Shown: positions 1-6,571, numbered from the stretch's first letter. The stretch: DNA of 8,581 nucleotides from UBA5189 sp035631615 (GCA_035631615.1 DASQIK010000076.1:1-8581), one strand, 5' to 3'. The notes: generated from the letters alone by a model not told the origin. Numbers and translations are program-made.

Positions 1-9
1 CGGTCGGCT

Positions 10-14
10 GGAGG
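10..14 (+). promoter_or_regulatory. Shine-Dalgarno of prs
   Basis: GGAGG lies 8 nt before the GTG at 23. The reading frame is open to the left edge of the window, so this site is what fixes the start at 23 rather than further upstream. Confidence 0.75.
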
Positions 15-22
15 ACTCGCCC

Positions 23-1090
23 GTGTACGCGGACCAGTTCCAGATCTACACCGGGAACGCGAACCGGGACCTGGCCGAGAAGATCTGCCGCTACCTCGGC
101 TCGGAGCTCGGGGACGCCCAGGTGTTCGAGTTCGCGAACGAGAACATCTTCGTGAAGATCATGGAGAACGTCCGGGAGAAGGACGTCTTCATCGTCCAGC
201 CCACGAGCAGCCCCGTGAACAAGTCGATCATGGAGCTGCTGATCATGATCGACGCCTTCAAGCGCGCGAGCGCCGGGCGGATCACCGCGGTCGTCCCGTA
301 CTACGCGTACGGGCGCTCGGACAAGAAGGACCAGCCGCGCGTGCCGATCACGGCGCGGCTGGTGGCAGACATGATCTCGGTCGCCGGCGCGGACCGGATG
401 CTCACGATGGACCTCCACCAGGGCCAGATCCAGGGCTTCTTCAACATCCCGGTCGACGAGCTGACCGCGGTCCACATCCTCTCGAACTACTTCAAGCACA
501 AGCACCTCGAGGACCTCGTCGTGGTGACGGACCTCGGGTTCGCCAAGCGTGCGCGCACCTTCGCCGAGCTGCTCGACGCTCCCCTGGCGATCATCGAGAA
601 GCGCCGGGTCGGGAATCTCGATCGTGCAGAGCTGCTGAACGTCATCGGCGAGGTCCGTGGCAAGCGGGCGATCATCGTCGACGACGAGGTCGACACCGCG
701 GGCACGCTGATCGAGACCGTCAACGCGCTCGGGCGCGAGGGCGTGACCGAGATCTACGCCTGTGCCACCCACGGGGTCCTGTCCGGCCAGGCGGTCGACC
801 GGATCAATGAATCGCTGCTTCGCGAGCTGGTCCTGACCGACACGGTCCCGCTGCCGCCGGGCAAGCGCATCGCCAAGATCACGACGCTCTCGATCGCGCC
901 GCTCATCGGCGAGGCGATCAAGCGCATCCACCGCGGCGAGTCGGTCGGGGCCCTGTTCTCGAGCGAGGTCGAGTTCACCCAGGAGATGCTCCTGTGGGAG
1001 GACGGCATCGCGAAGAAGCTCGATGTCCGCCAGCCCCATGACGATGACGAGGACGATCCGGGCGCAGCCGCGGCCGTGCCAGCCGCATGA
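23..1090 (+). CDS. prs: Ribose-phosphate pyrophosphokinase (PRPP synthetase)
   Basis: Cytosolic enzyme that transfers the pyrophosphate of ATP to ribose 5-phosphate, giving PRPP for purine, pyrimidine, NAD, His and Trp synthesis. The 355-residue product has the two phosphoribosyltransferase-like halves of class I enzymes. The N-terminal half holds the RSDKKDQPRVPITA segment (about 98–111), equivalent to the ATP-contacting RQD region. The divalent-metal/PRPP synthase signature runs from MDLH (129–132) through GQIQGFF to PVD (143–145). The catalytic-loop KRR is at 193–195 and the ribose-5-phosphate loop VDDEVDTAGT at 219–228. The start is GTG with a good GGAGG. The family is usually about 310–320 residues. 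Here the core ends near residue 313 (ALFSSEV) and is followed by about 40 extra residues ending in an acidic and Ala-rich tail. All key motifs are intact, so an active enzyme is expected. The next gene starts 16 nt after the stop. Confidence 0.96.
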   Translation: MYADQFQIYTGNANRDLAEKICRYLGSELGDAQVFEFANENIFVKIMENVREKDVFIVQPTSSPVNKSIMELLIMIDAFKRASAGRITAVVPYYAYGRSDKKDQPRVPITARLVADMISVAGADRMLTMDLHQGQIQGFFNIPVDELTAVHILSNYFKHKHLEDLVVVTDLGFAKRARTFAELLDAPLAIIEKRRVGNLDRAELLNVIGEVRGKRAIIVDDEVDTAGTLIETVNALGREGVTEIYACATHGVLSGQAVDRINESLLRELVLTDTVPLPPGKRIAKITTLSIAPLIGEAIKRIHRGESVGALFSSEVEFTQEMLLWEDGIAKKLDVRQPHDDDEDDPGAAAAVPAA

Positions 1091-1094
1091 ACAC

Positions 1095-1098
1095 GGAG
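1095..1098 (+). promoter_or_regulatory. Shine-Dalgarno deciding the start at 1107
   Basis: GGAG lies 8 nt before the ATG at 1107. The same frame is open from an ATG at 1023 inside prs, but that start would overlap prs by 68 nt and add an unlikely low-complexity N-terminus. The site favours 1107. Confidence 0.6.
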
Positions 1099-1106
1099 CA
1101 CGATCG

Positions 1107-1367
1107 ATGAGCCTGCAGCTGCACCGACCCGATGAGCATGGCGTGCTCAAGCCGGAGCCGGGCGCCGCCCCCGACTATCGCGAGCAGCTCCGCTCGCCGC
1201 GGTGGGGGCTCGCCCTCCGCAGCGGCAAGCTGCCGGCCCTGAAGAACCCGGAGATGCGCCCGACGTCGTGCGTCGTGGCGGTCATGTTCTGGCTCGGGCT
1301 CGCCGCGGCGACATTCGTCCTGCTCGTGCTCGGGTACTGGTCGGGGTTCTGGCACTTCGCGGCCTGA
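1107..1367 (+). CDS. Small single-pass membrane protein, unknown function
   Basis: An 86-residue protein I do not recognise. Residues 1–53 are polar and basic (for example YREQLRSPRWGLALRSGK), with a proline/charged segment before the membrane. Residues about 54–77 (CVVAVMFWLGLAAATFVLL and onward) form one strong hydrophobic helix. The C-terminus is short and aromatic (GYWSGFWHFAA). Positive charge before the helix predicts an N-in, C-out topology. It starts 16 nt after prs with its own GGAG and ends 39 nt before secA, so it is probably cotranscribed with prs. It lacks the SecE-type motif and is too short for SecD/F or YajC, so a role in export is only suggested by position. Codon use looks like its neighbours. 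That it is a real gene is supported by the ribosome site, the clean helix and the tight packing; its function is unknown. Confidence 0.7.
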   Translation: MSLQLHRPDEHGVLKPEPGAAPDYREQLRSPRWGLALRSGKLPALKNPEMRPTSCVVAVMFWLGLAAATFVLLVLGYWSGFWHFAA

Positions 1368-1391
1368 ACCGGGGTCGGAACGGGTCGCCCG

Positions 1392-1397
1392 TATACT
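1392..1397 (+). promoter_or_regulatory. -10 box of secA, possible leaderless start
   Basis: TATACT, one mismatch from TATAAT, sits 9 nt before the secA ATG in an otherwise GC-rich gap. No convincing -35 hexamer is found at 16–18 bp spacing. Transcription would start about 6–9 nt after the box, at or just before the ATG, and no Shine-Dalgarno precedes the ATG. This fits a leaderless mRNA. Confidence 0.5.
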
Positions 1398-1406
1398 TCA
1401 GCGTCC

Positions 1407-4397
1407 ATGCTTGGATTTCTTTCCCGGTTCGTCGATTCGAACGACCGTGAGCTGAAGCGGATCCAACCGTTCGTCGACGAGACCAACGATCTCGAGGAAG
1501 AGATCAAGGCCCTCACGGACGAGCAGATCCGCGAACGGTTCACGGCGATCCGCGACGAGTTCCGCGAGACCGTCCTGCCCGAGGAGCCGTCCGACGACGA
1601 GCTCCACCACCCCGACCTCGAGCGCCGGCGCGAGCTGGCCAGGGCGCGCCACAGGCGCGAGCACCAGGCCATCCAGGACGCCCTCGACGACGTCCTCCCG
1701 GACGTGTTCGCGATGGCCCGCGAGGCGATGCAGCGGACGCTCGGGATGCGCCACTTCGACGAGCAGCTGATCGGTGCCGTCGTGCTCCATCAGGGCAAGA
1801 TCGCCGAGATGCGCACCGGGGAGGGCAAGACCCTCGTCGCGCCGCTGGCCGCGATCCTGAACGCGATCGCCGGGAAGGGCGTCCACGTCGTGACCGTCAA
1901 CGACTACCTGGCCCGCCGCGATCCGCAGTGGATGGGCCCGATCTTCCACTTCCTCGGGCTCAGCGTGGGCATGATCCTCGGCCACCAGTCGGACGGGGGC
2001 GCGGCGTCGTACGTGTTCGACCCGGGCTACCCGACGAACGACGAGCGCCTCGTCAACCTCAGGCCTGTCAGCCGGCGCGAGGCCTACGCGGCGGACGTGA
2101 CCTACGGCACGAACAACGAGTTCGGGTTCGACTACCTCCGCGACAACATGGTCACCGAGCTCGACCAGCGCGTGCAGCGCGAGCGCTACTTCGGCATCGT
2201 GGACGAGGTCGACAACATCCTCATCGACGAGGCACGGACGCCGCTGATCATCAGCGGCCAGGCCGAGGAGTCGGCCGACCTGTACTTCACGTTCGCCCGC
2301 CTCGTGCCGCGCCTGCGAGAGCGGCGCGCCGACTGGGTCGAGGGCGACCCGGAGGACGGCGACTACTTCATCGACCTCAAGGACAAGGCCGTCTCGCCCT
2401 CGGAGGAGGGAGTCGACAAGATCGAGAAGCTGCTCGGGATCGAGAACCTGTACGACTCTGATCCGCGCTATGCGCGCCACTTCGAGCAGGCGCTGCGGGC
2501 GCACGCGCTGTACAAGCGCGATCGCGACTACATCGTCAAGGACGGCGAGATCATCATCGTCGACGAGTTCACCGGCCGGCAGATGCCGGGCCGGCGCTGG
2601 AGCGAGGGCCTCCACCAGGCGATCGAAGCCAAGGAGGGCCTGCGGGTCCAGCGCGAGACCGTGACGATGGCCACGATCACGTTCCAGAACTACTTCCGCC
2701 TGTACGACAAGCTGGCCGGCATGACCGGTACCGCGATGACGGAGGCGGAGGAGTTCCACAAGATCTACCAGCTGGAGGTCGTCGGCATCCCGACCCACCG
2801 GCCGATGATCCGCGTGGACGACACCGACCTCGTGTACCTCAACGAGAAGGCGAAGTTCAACGCGGTCGCCGACGAGATCGAGGAGATGCAGGCGGCGGGC
2901 CGCCCGATCCTGGTCGGCACGGTCTCGGTCGAGAAGTCGGAGAAGCTCGGCCGGCTGCTCGAGCAGCGCGGGATCAAGCACGAGGTCCTGAACGCCAAGT
3001 TCCACGAGAAGGAGTCGGGGATCATCGCCCAGGCGGGCAAGTCCGGCGCGGTCACGATCGCCACGAATATGGCCGGCCGCGGCACGGACATCCTGCTCGG
3101 CGGCAACCCGGCGGGCCTCGCCTCGGACCTGCTCCACCGGAAGGGCCTCAACCCGGCCGAGGTGGACAAGGACACCTACGCGGCGGCGCTCGAGGAGGCG
3201 AAGCACATCACCGACGAGGACCACGAGCGGGTGGTGCGGGCCGGCGGTTTGCACATCGTCGGCACGGAGCGCCACGAGAGCCGGCGCATCGACAACCAGC
3301 TGCGCGGCCGCGCCGGTCGCCAGGGCGACCCGGGCTCGTCGCGGTTCTACCTGTCGCTCGACGACGACCTGATGAAGCGGTTCGCCTCCGAGCGGGTCAC
3401 CGGCCTGATGGAGCGGATGGGCCTCGACGAGGACAACTACATCGAGTCGGGCATCGTCGGCAAGACGATCGAGAGTGCCCAGACCCGCGTCGAGGGCTTC
3501 AACTTCGACATCCGCAAGCGCGTCGTCGAGTTCGACGACGTCATCAACAAGCAGCGCGAGACGATCTACGCCGAGCGCGACAAGGTCCTCCGCAACGAGG
3601 ACCTGACCGAGACGATCCGGGCCTTCCTCGACGAGGACCTCGACGACATCGTGGTCCGCCACCTCGGCGATTCGCACGAGGCGCCGACCGAGGAGACCGT
3701 CGCCGACCTCGTGATCGAGCTGAACCGGATGGGCCTCGGCAGCGACCGGATCGACCCGCACGAGCTCATGGCGCTCCACGACGCGCAGGCGATCAGCGAG
3801 CGGGTCCGCGAGGTCGCCGATGCCCTGCTCGAGACCAAGGAGGCCGAGGTCGGCCCCGAGGCGTGGGCCGCCATCGAGCGCTACGTGCTCCTGCGCACGA
3901 TCGATTCGCTGTGGGTCGAGCACCTGACCGAGCTCGACGACATGCGCCGCGGCATCGGCCTCCGTGGCTACTCCCAGCAGGACCCGCTCAACGAGTTCAA
4001 GAAGGAGGCGTTCGGCCTGTACGAGGAGCTCTCGGGCTTCATCCGGCACGGCGTGGCCAGCACGATCTTCCGCGTCTCGGTCCAGCCCCAGCCGCAACCG
4101 CCGTCGGGGGTGTTCGCGATGCCGGGTCCGGGCCAGCAGGCTCCGGGCGCGCCGCGCAATGGAACCTCTGGTCGCGGATCGCGAACACCTGCCCGCAGCG
4201 GGGTCGGGGCGATGGCCGGGCCGGGCGTCACCGGGACCGCGGGAACGGCATCGATGGGCGCCGCCGCGGGCGTCGCGGGTATCGCGGGCGCCCAACAGGC
4301 GCGTCCGGGCTACACGCCATCGGGCGCGAAGATCGGGCGCAACGACGCATGCTGGTGCGGATCGGGTCGCAAGTACAAGAAGTGCCACGGCAGCTAG
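1407..4397 (+). CDS. secA: Preprotein translocase ATPase SecA
   Basis: Motor ATPase that pushes unfolded preproteins through SecYEG at the inner face of the membrane. The 996 residues show the full order of domains. NBD1 has Walker A MRTGEGKT (135–142) and the Walker B/DEAD-like motif DEVDNILIDEARTP (266–279, with Asn where Ser is usual). The preprotein-binding region lies between about 280 and 400. Then come GMTGTA (438–443), NBD2 with ATNMAGRGTDI (552–562) and QLRGRAGRQGDPGSS (631–645). The helical scaffold/wing domains reach about 890. A Gly/Ala/Pro-rich linker spans about 891–972. The C-terminal zinc motif is CxC-x8-CH (C982, C984, C993, H994), which binds SecB, ribosomes or phospholipid in other bacteria. 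Its length exceeds the 840–900 usual for the family because of the linker and an insertion of roughly 24 residues near 193–220. The ATG at 1407 matches the conserved N-terminus (LGFLSRFVDSNDRELKR). The gene is intact. Confidence 0.98.
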   Translation: MLGFLSRFVDSNDRELKRIQPFVDETNDLEEEIKALTDEQIRERFTAIRDEFRETVLPEEPSDDELHHPDLERRRELARARHRREHQAIQDALDDVLPDVFAMAREAMQRTLGMRHFDEQLIGAVVLHQGKIAEMRTGEGKTLVAPLAAILNAIAGKGVHVVTVNDYLARRDPQWMGPIFHFLGLSVGMILGHQSDGGAASYVFDPGYPTNDERLVNLRPVSRREAYAADVTYGTNNEFGFDYLRDNMVTELDQRVQRERYFGIVDEVDNILIDEARTPLIISGQAEESADLYFTFARLVPRLRERRADWVEGDPEDGDYFIDLKDKAVSPSEEGVDKIEKLLGIENLYDSDPRYARHFEQALRAHALYKRDRDYIVKDGEIIIVDEFTGRQMPGRRWSEGLHQAIEAKEGLRVQRETVTMATITFQNYFRLYDKLAGMTGTAMTEAEEFHKIYQLEVVGIPTHRPMIRVDDTDLVYLNEKAKFNAVADEIEEMQAAGRPILVGTVSVEKSEKLGRLLEQRGIKHEVLNAKFHEKESGIIAQAGKSGAVTIATNMAGRGTDILLGGNPAGLASDLLHRKGLNPAEVDKDTYAAALEEAKHITDEDHERVVRAGGLHIVGTERHESRRIDNQLRGRAGRQGDPGSSRFYLSLDDDLMKRFASERVTGLMERMGLDEDNYIESGIVGKTIESAQTRVEGFNFDIRKRVVEFDDVINKQRETIYAERDKVLRNEDLTETIRAFLDEDLDDIVVRHLGDSHEAPTEETVADLVIELNRMGLGSDRIDPHELMALHDAQAISERVREVADALLETKEAEVGPEAWAAIERYVLLRTIDSLWVEHLTELDDMRRGIGLRGYSQQDPLNEFKKEAFGLYEELSGFIRHGVASTIFRVSVQPQPQPPSGVFAMPGPGQQAPGAPRNGTSGRGSRTPARSGVGAMAGPGVTGTAGTASMGAAAGVAGIAGAQQARPGYTPSGAKIGRNDACWCGSGRKYKKCHGS

Positions 4398-4430
4398 GCG
4401 AGTGACGCGGCGCGACGCGCCGTGACTCGC
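4398..4430 (+). promoter_or_regulatory. GC-rich hairpin directly after secA stop
   Basis: An outer stem GCGAGT/ACTCGC (4398–4403 with 4425–4430) stacks on an inner stem of eight pairs (4406–4413 with 4417–4424, one G-U). The only irregularity is a 2-nt bulge, and the loop is GAC. No T-run follows, so it is not a standard intrinsic terminator. It covers the GTG at 4422, one of two candidate starts of the next gene. It may protect the secA mRNA 3' end, weaken readthrough or limit translation downstream. Confidence 0.5.
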
Positions 4431-5063
4431 GGTCCGAACGTGCGCAGCATCGTCCTGCTCCTCGGCTGGAGCGTCGTCGGCTGCGCCGCAGTGCTCGGCT
4501 ACACGGCGACGCGGATCAACGCACAGGGCGAGCGGGATGAGCGGCGACCGGCCGACGCGATCGTCGTGCTCGGGGCCGCCCAATTCAACGGCACGCCCAG
4601 CGACGTGTTCGAGGCCAGGCTCCGCCACGCCGTCGACCTCTGGAAGACCGGGATCGCCGACTGGTTCGTGGTCACCGGCGGCAAGCTCCCCGGCGACCGC
4701 ACGACGGAGGGCGCCACGGCGCGCGCCTGGGCGATCGCGCATGGCGTGCCCGCCGACCGGATCCTCGGCGAGTTCGAGGGCCGGAACACCCTCGAGTCGC
4801 TCGAGGCGATCGCGGCCATCTTCCGGGGCCACGACATCCACAGCGCGGTGTTCGTGAGCGACGAGACGCACATGCTCCGGGTCGTGCGCATGTCGACCGA
4901 CCTCGGCATCGTGGCCTACGGCTCGCCCACGCGGACCAGCCCGAGCGACCGGGACCCGGCGCGGCGCCAGAAGGCCATGCTCCACGAGCTCGCCGGCCTG
5001 GTCGCGTACTTCGTCGGCGGCGGGCACCTCATCGACGACTCGAGCGTCAGCGGGGCGCCCTGA
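4422..5063 (+). CDS. DUF218 (SanA/YdcF-like) membrane-anchored protein
   Basis: A 213-residue member of the DUF218 family, whose bacterial members (YdcF, SanA) are linked to envelope integrity or bind S-adenosylmethionine; the reaction is not settled. One hydrophobic N-terminal segment (about 9–28) is followed by the Rossmann-like core. Core motifs are DAIVVLGAA (45–53), VVTGG (83–87), the acidic T-E-G (95–97), RNTLES (121–126) and SDETHMLR (146–153). SVVGC at 17–21 resembles a lipobox, but hydrophobicity continues past the Cys, so a plain membrane anchor is more likely. The first possible GTG (4422) lies inside a hairpin and has no ribosome site. GTG at 4440 (residue 7) is an equally plausible start and leaves MRSIVLLL as the N-terminus. 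It lies 24 nt behind secA and is probably cotranscribed with it. A terminator-like structure follows the stop. Confidence 0.85.
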   Translation: MTRGPNVRSIVLLLGWSVVGCAAVLGYTATRINAQGERDERRPADAIVVLGAAQFNGTPSDVFEARLRHAVDLWKTGIADWFVVTGGKLPGDRTTEGATARAWAIAHGVPADRILGEFEGRNTLESLEAIAAIFRGHDIHSAVFVSDETHMLRVVRMSTDLGIVAYGSPTRTSPSDRDPARRQKAMLHELAGLVAYFVGGGHLIDDSSVSGAP

Positions 5064-5092
5064 GGCCCGACCCGGACGCCCGCCCGTTTTTT
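5051..5092 (+). terminator. Terminator-like stem and T6 after the DUF218 gene
   Basis: GGGCG at 5053–5057 pairs with CGCCC at 5081–5085, and C5051 can add to G5086 across one bulged G. T6 follows at 5087–5092. The loop is long (23 nt) and the stem overlaps the end of the coding region, so the fold is imperfect. Six T in a row is rare in this GC-rich window, and a promoter begins right after it, which supports a transcript boundary here. Confidence 0.45.
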
Positions 5093-5097
5093 CCCCC

Positions 5098-5126
5098 TTG
5101 GCGTGGCGAAAACCGGCACCTATACT
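5098..5126 (+). promoter_or_regulatory. Sigma-70-type promoter for the Cys-rich/prfB operon
   Basis: TTGGCG (5098–5103) and TATACT (5121–5126) are separated by exactly 17 bp, the best housekeeping promoter in the window. Transcription should begin near 5133 and give a leader of about 100 nt before the GTG at 5231. The -10 box is identical to the one before secA. Confidence 0.7.
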
Positions 5127-5156
5127 CCGAAAAACCCCAACGCGATGCCCAGCGCC

Positions 5157-5178
5157 CCTCGGCGAATCGCGCCTGAGG
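5157..5178 (+). promoter_or_regulatory. Leader hairpin upstream of the Cys-rich gene
   Basis: CCTCGGCG pairs with CGCC-T-GAGG around the loop AATCG: eight pairs with one bulged T. It lies in the predicted 5' leader between promoter and start codon. No T-run follows and no known riboswitch pattern is recognised. Confidence 0.35.
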
Positions 5179-5221
5179 CCGCGCCGTGTGTCGCGAATCG
5201 AATCCGTGCCGCCGCCGAAGT

Positions 5222-5226
5222 GAGGG
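5222..5226 (+). promoter_or_regulatory. Shine-Dalgarno deciding the start at 5231
   Basis: GAGGG sits about 5 nt before the GTG at 5231. The frame also has a GTG at 5186 that would give 90 residues, but it lacks such a site. The shorter start is preferred. Confidence 0.6.
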
Positions 5227-5230
5227 ATTC

Positions 5231-5458
5231 GTGAAGCAGGCTGAGGAAACGACCTTCGTCGACCTGATCGCCTGCGAACGTGATTGCCGCACCTGCAGCT
5301 ACGCCGCCGCCCTCGACTGTGACGGCAACTGCGGCGTCTGCCCCCACAACGGCTACTGTCCCTGCGTGAACCCCGTCGTCGTCCGGAGCAAGTCGGCCCT
5401 GCGCCTGATCGAGCTCCGTCCGATCCTGCTCCAGGACCTGCGGGTCCCGAAGAACTAG
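5231..5458 (+). CDS. Cys-rich mini-protein, probable metal or Fe-S binder
   Basis: A 75-residue protein I cannot name. It has eight cysteines: C15, C19, C22, C30, C34, C37, C43 and C45. They form two copies of C-x3-C-x2-C separated by seven residues, then C-x5-C-x-C, with His39 nearby. Eight cysteines is the number needed for two [4Fe-4S] clusters or several zinc sites, but spacing differs from classic 2[4Fe-4S] ferredoxins (C-x2-C-x2-C-x3-C-P). After the cysteines comes an uncharged-to-basic tail (VRSKSALRLIELRPILLQDLRVP) without cysteine. There is no signal peptide or membrane helix, so it should be cytosolic. The start is GTG with GAGGG. Its stop TAG overlaps the prfB GTG by one base, so translation of the two is probably coupled. 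The ordered cysteine spacing makes a chance ORF unlikely. Confidence 0.75.
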   Translation: MKQAEETTFVDLIACERDCRTCSYAAALDCDGNCGVCPHNGYCPCVNPVVVRSKSALRLIELRPILLQDLRVPKN

Positions 5459-6571
5459 TGGACGCCGCGCGCGTCCGCGACCTCGTCGAGCGGATCCGAA
5501 CGACCTCGGGGCGTCTTTGACCTCCCTGGCAAGCAGTCGCGGCTGACCGAGCTCGAGGCACGCGCCTCGGAGCCGGGGTTCTGGGAGGACGGTCGAACCG
5601 CGCAGGAGGTCCTGCGCGAGGCCGATGGCCTGCGCGCCGACATCGAACTCTGGTCCGGGCTCCTTGCGCGTGCCGCCGACCTTGACACCACCCTCGAGCT
5701 GGCCCAGGAATCGGGCGACGGCGAGCTCGAGGCCGAGGTCGATCGAACGGTCGACGAGCTCGATCGCGACTTCGCGCGCGAGCGGACCGAGCTGCTGTTC
5801 TCGGGCGAATACGACGCGCGGCCGGCGATCCTCTCGATCAGCGCCGGCGCCGGCGGCACCGAGGCCACCGACTGGGCTGCCATGCTCCTCCGGATGTACC
5901 TCCGGTGGGCCGAGCGGCACCGCTGGAAGACCGAGGTCATCGACGAGCAGGAGGGCGAGCAGGCGGGGCTCAAGAGCGTGTCGGTCGCCGTCAACGGCCG
6001 CGGTGCGTACGGCTGGCTGCGTGCCGAGCGCGGCGTCCACCGCCTGGTGCGGATCAGCCCGTTCGACGCGCAGAACCGGCGCCAGACCACGTTCGGGCTG
6101 GTCGAGGTCATGCCCGAGCCCGACGAGGACGTCCCGATCGAGCTCAACTGGGACGAGATCCGGGTCGACACGTACCGGTCGCAGGGGGCGGGCGGCCAGC
6201 ACGTCAACAAGACCGACTCCGCGGTGCGCCTGACGCACCTTCCGACCGGCATCGTCGCCCAGAGCCAGAACGAGCGCAGCCAGACCCAGAACAAGGAGAC
6301 GGCGATCAAGGTGCTGAAGGCCCGGCTGCTCGAGCGCCAGCTCGAGGAGAAGGAGGCCGACCTGCGCAAGCTGCGGGGCGAGCACATCGAGGCCGGCTGG
6401 GGCAACCAGATTCGGAGCTACGTCCTGCACCCGTACCAGATGGTCAAGGACCTCCGGACGCAGCACGAGACGTCGAACACGACGGCGGTGCTCGACGGCG
6501 ACCTCGACGCGTTCATGCAGGCCGAGCTCGAGCGCCTCGCGACCGGCGGCGATGACAGCGCCGATGGCTAG
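5458..6571 (+). CDS. prfB: Peptide chain release factor 2, programmed +1 frameshift
   Basis: RF2 recognises UGA and UAA in the ribosomal A site and triggers peptide release. The gene is in two frames. A 20-codon first part begins at GTG 5458 (MDAARVRDLVERIRTTSGRL) and meets TGA at 5518–5520. A +1 shift at CTT lets reading continue as GAC (5519–5521) through the second frame to TAG at 6569–6571. The joined product is 370 residues, matching the usual 365 or so. After the junction come the DLPGKQSRLTELE and EPGFWED segments of domain 1. The UGA-selecting SPF tripeptide is at about 200–202 and the catalytic GGQ at about 245–247 (6191–6199). The first ATG of the second frame, 5882, is internal and would lose about 140 residues. 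The GTG overlaps the upstream stop by one base; the stop lies inside the next gene. This is not a pseudogene: the frameshift is the known autoregulatory device. Confidence 0.95.
5508..5521 (+). promoter_or_regulatory. prfB programmed +1 frameshift site
   Basis: GGGG (5508–5511) acts as an internal Shine-Dalgarno, then CGT, then the slippery CTT (5515–5517), the in-frame stop TGA (5518–5520) and a following C. The 3-nt gap between the G-run and CTT equals that of the Escherichia coli site (AGGGGG-UAU-CUU-UGA-C), and UGA-C is a weak stop context. When RF2 is scarce, UGA is read slowly, the peptidyl-tRNA slips onto UUU and full RF2 is made. Confidence 0.93.

Noticed and set aside
5186..5230. Longer 90-residue start for the Cys-rich protein with two more cysteines
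   Set aside because: GTG 5186 has no ribosome site, while GAGGG stands 5 nt before GTG 5231. The extra segment lies in the leader and overlaps another short frame.
5231..5458. Cys-rich protein as a classic bacterial 2[4Fe-4S] ferredoxin
   Set aside because: Cysteine spacing (C-x3-C-x2-C twice, then C-x5-C-x-C) lacks the C-x2-C-x2-C-x3-C-P pattern of that family.
5458..5520. prfB as a frameshifted pseudogene
   Set aside because: The frame change falls exactly at the known programmed site with correct spacing, and the rest of the protein is intact.
1398..5561. A 1387-codon open frame on the minus strand
   Set aside because: It is the antisense shadow of secA, the DUF218 gene and the Cys-rich gene. 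High-GC codon bias removes stops on the opposite strand. Its translation is low-complexity (R/V/D/L-rich) with no domain.
5882..6571. Truncated 229-residue RF2 starting at ATG 5882
   Set aside because: The RF2 frame runs without a stop back to the CTT TGA C site at 5515–5521 and matches domain 1, so 5882 is an internal Met.
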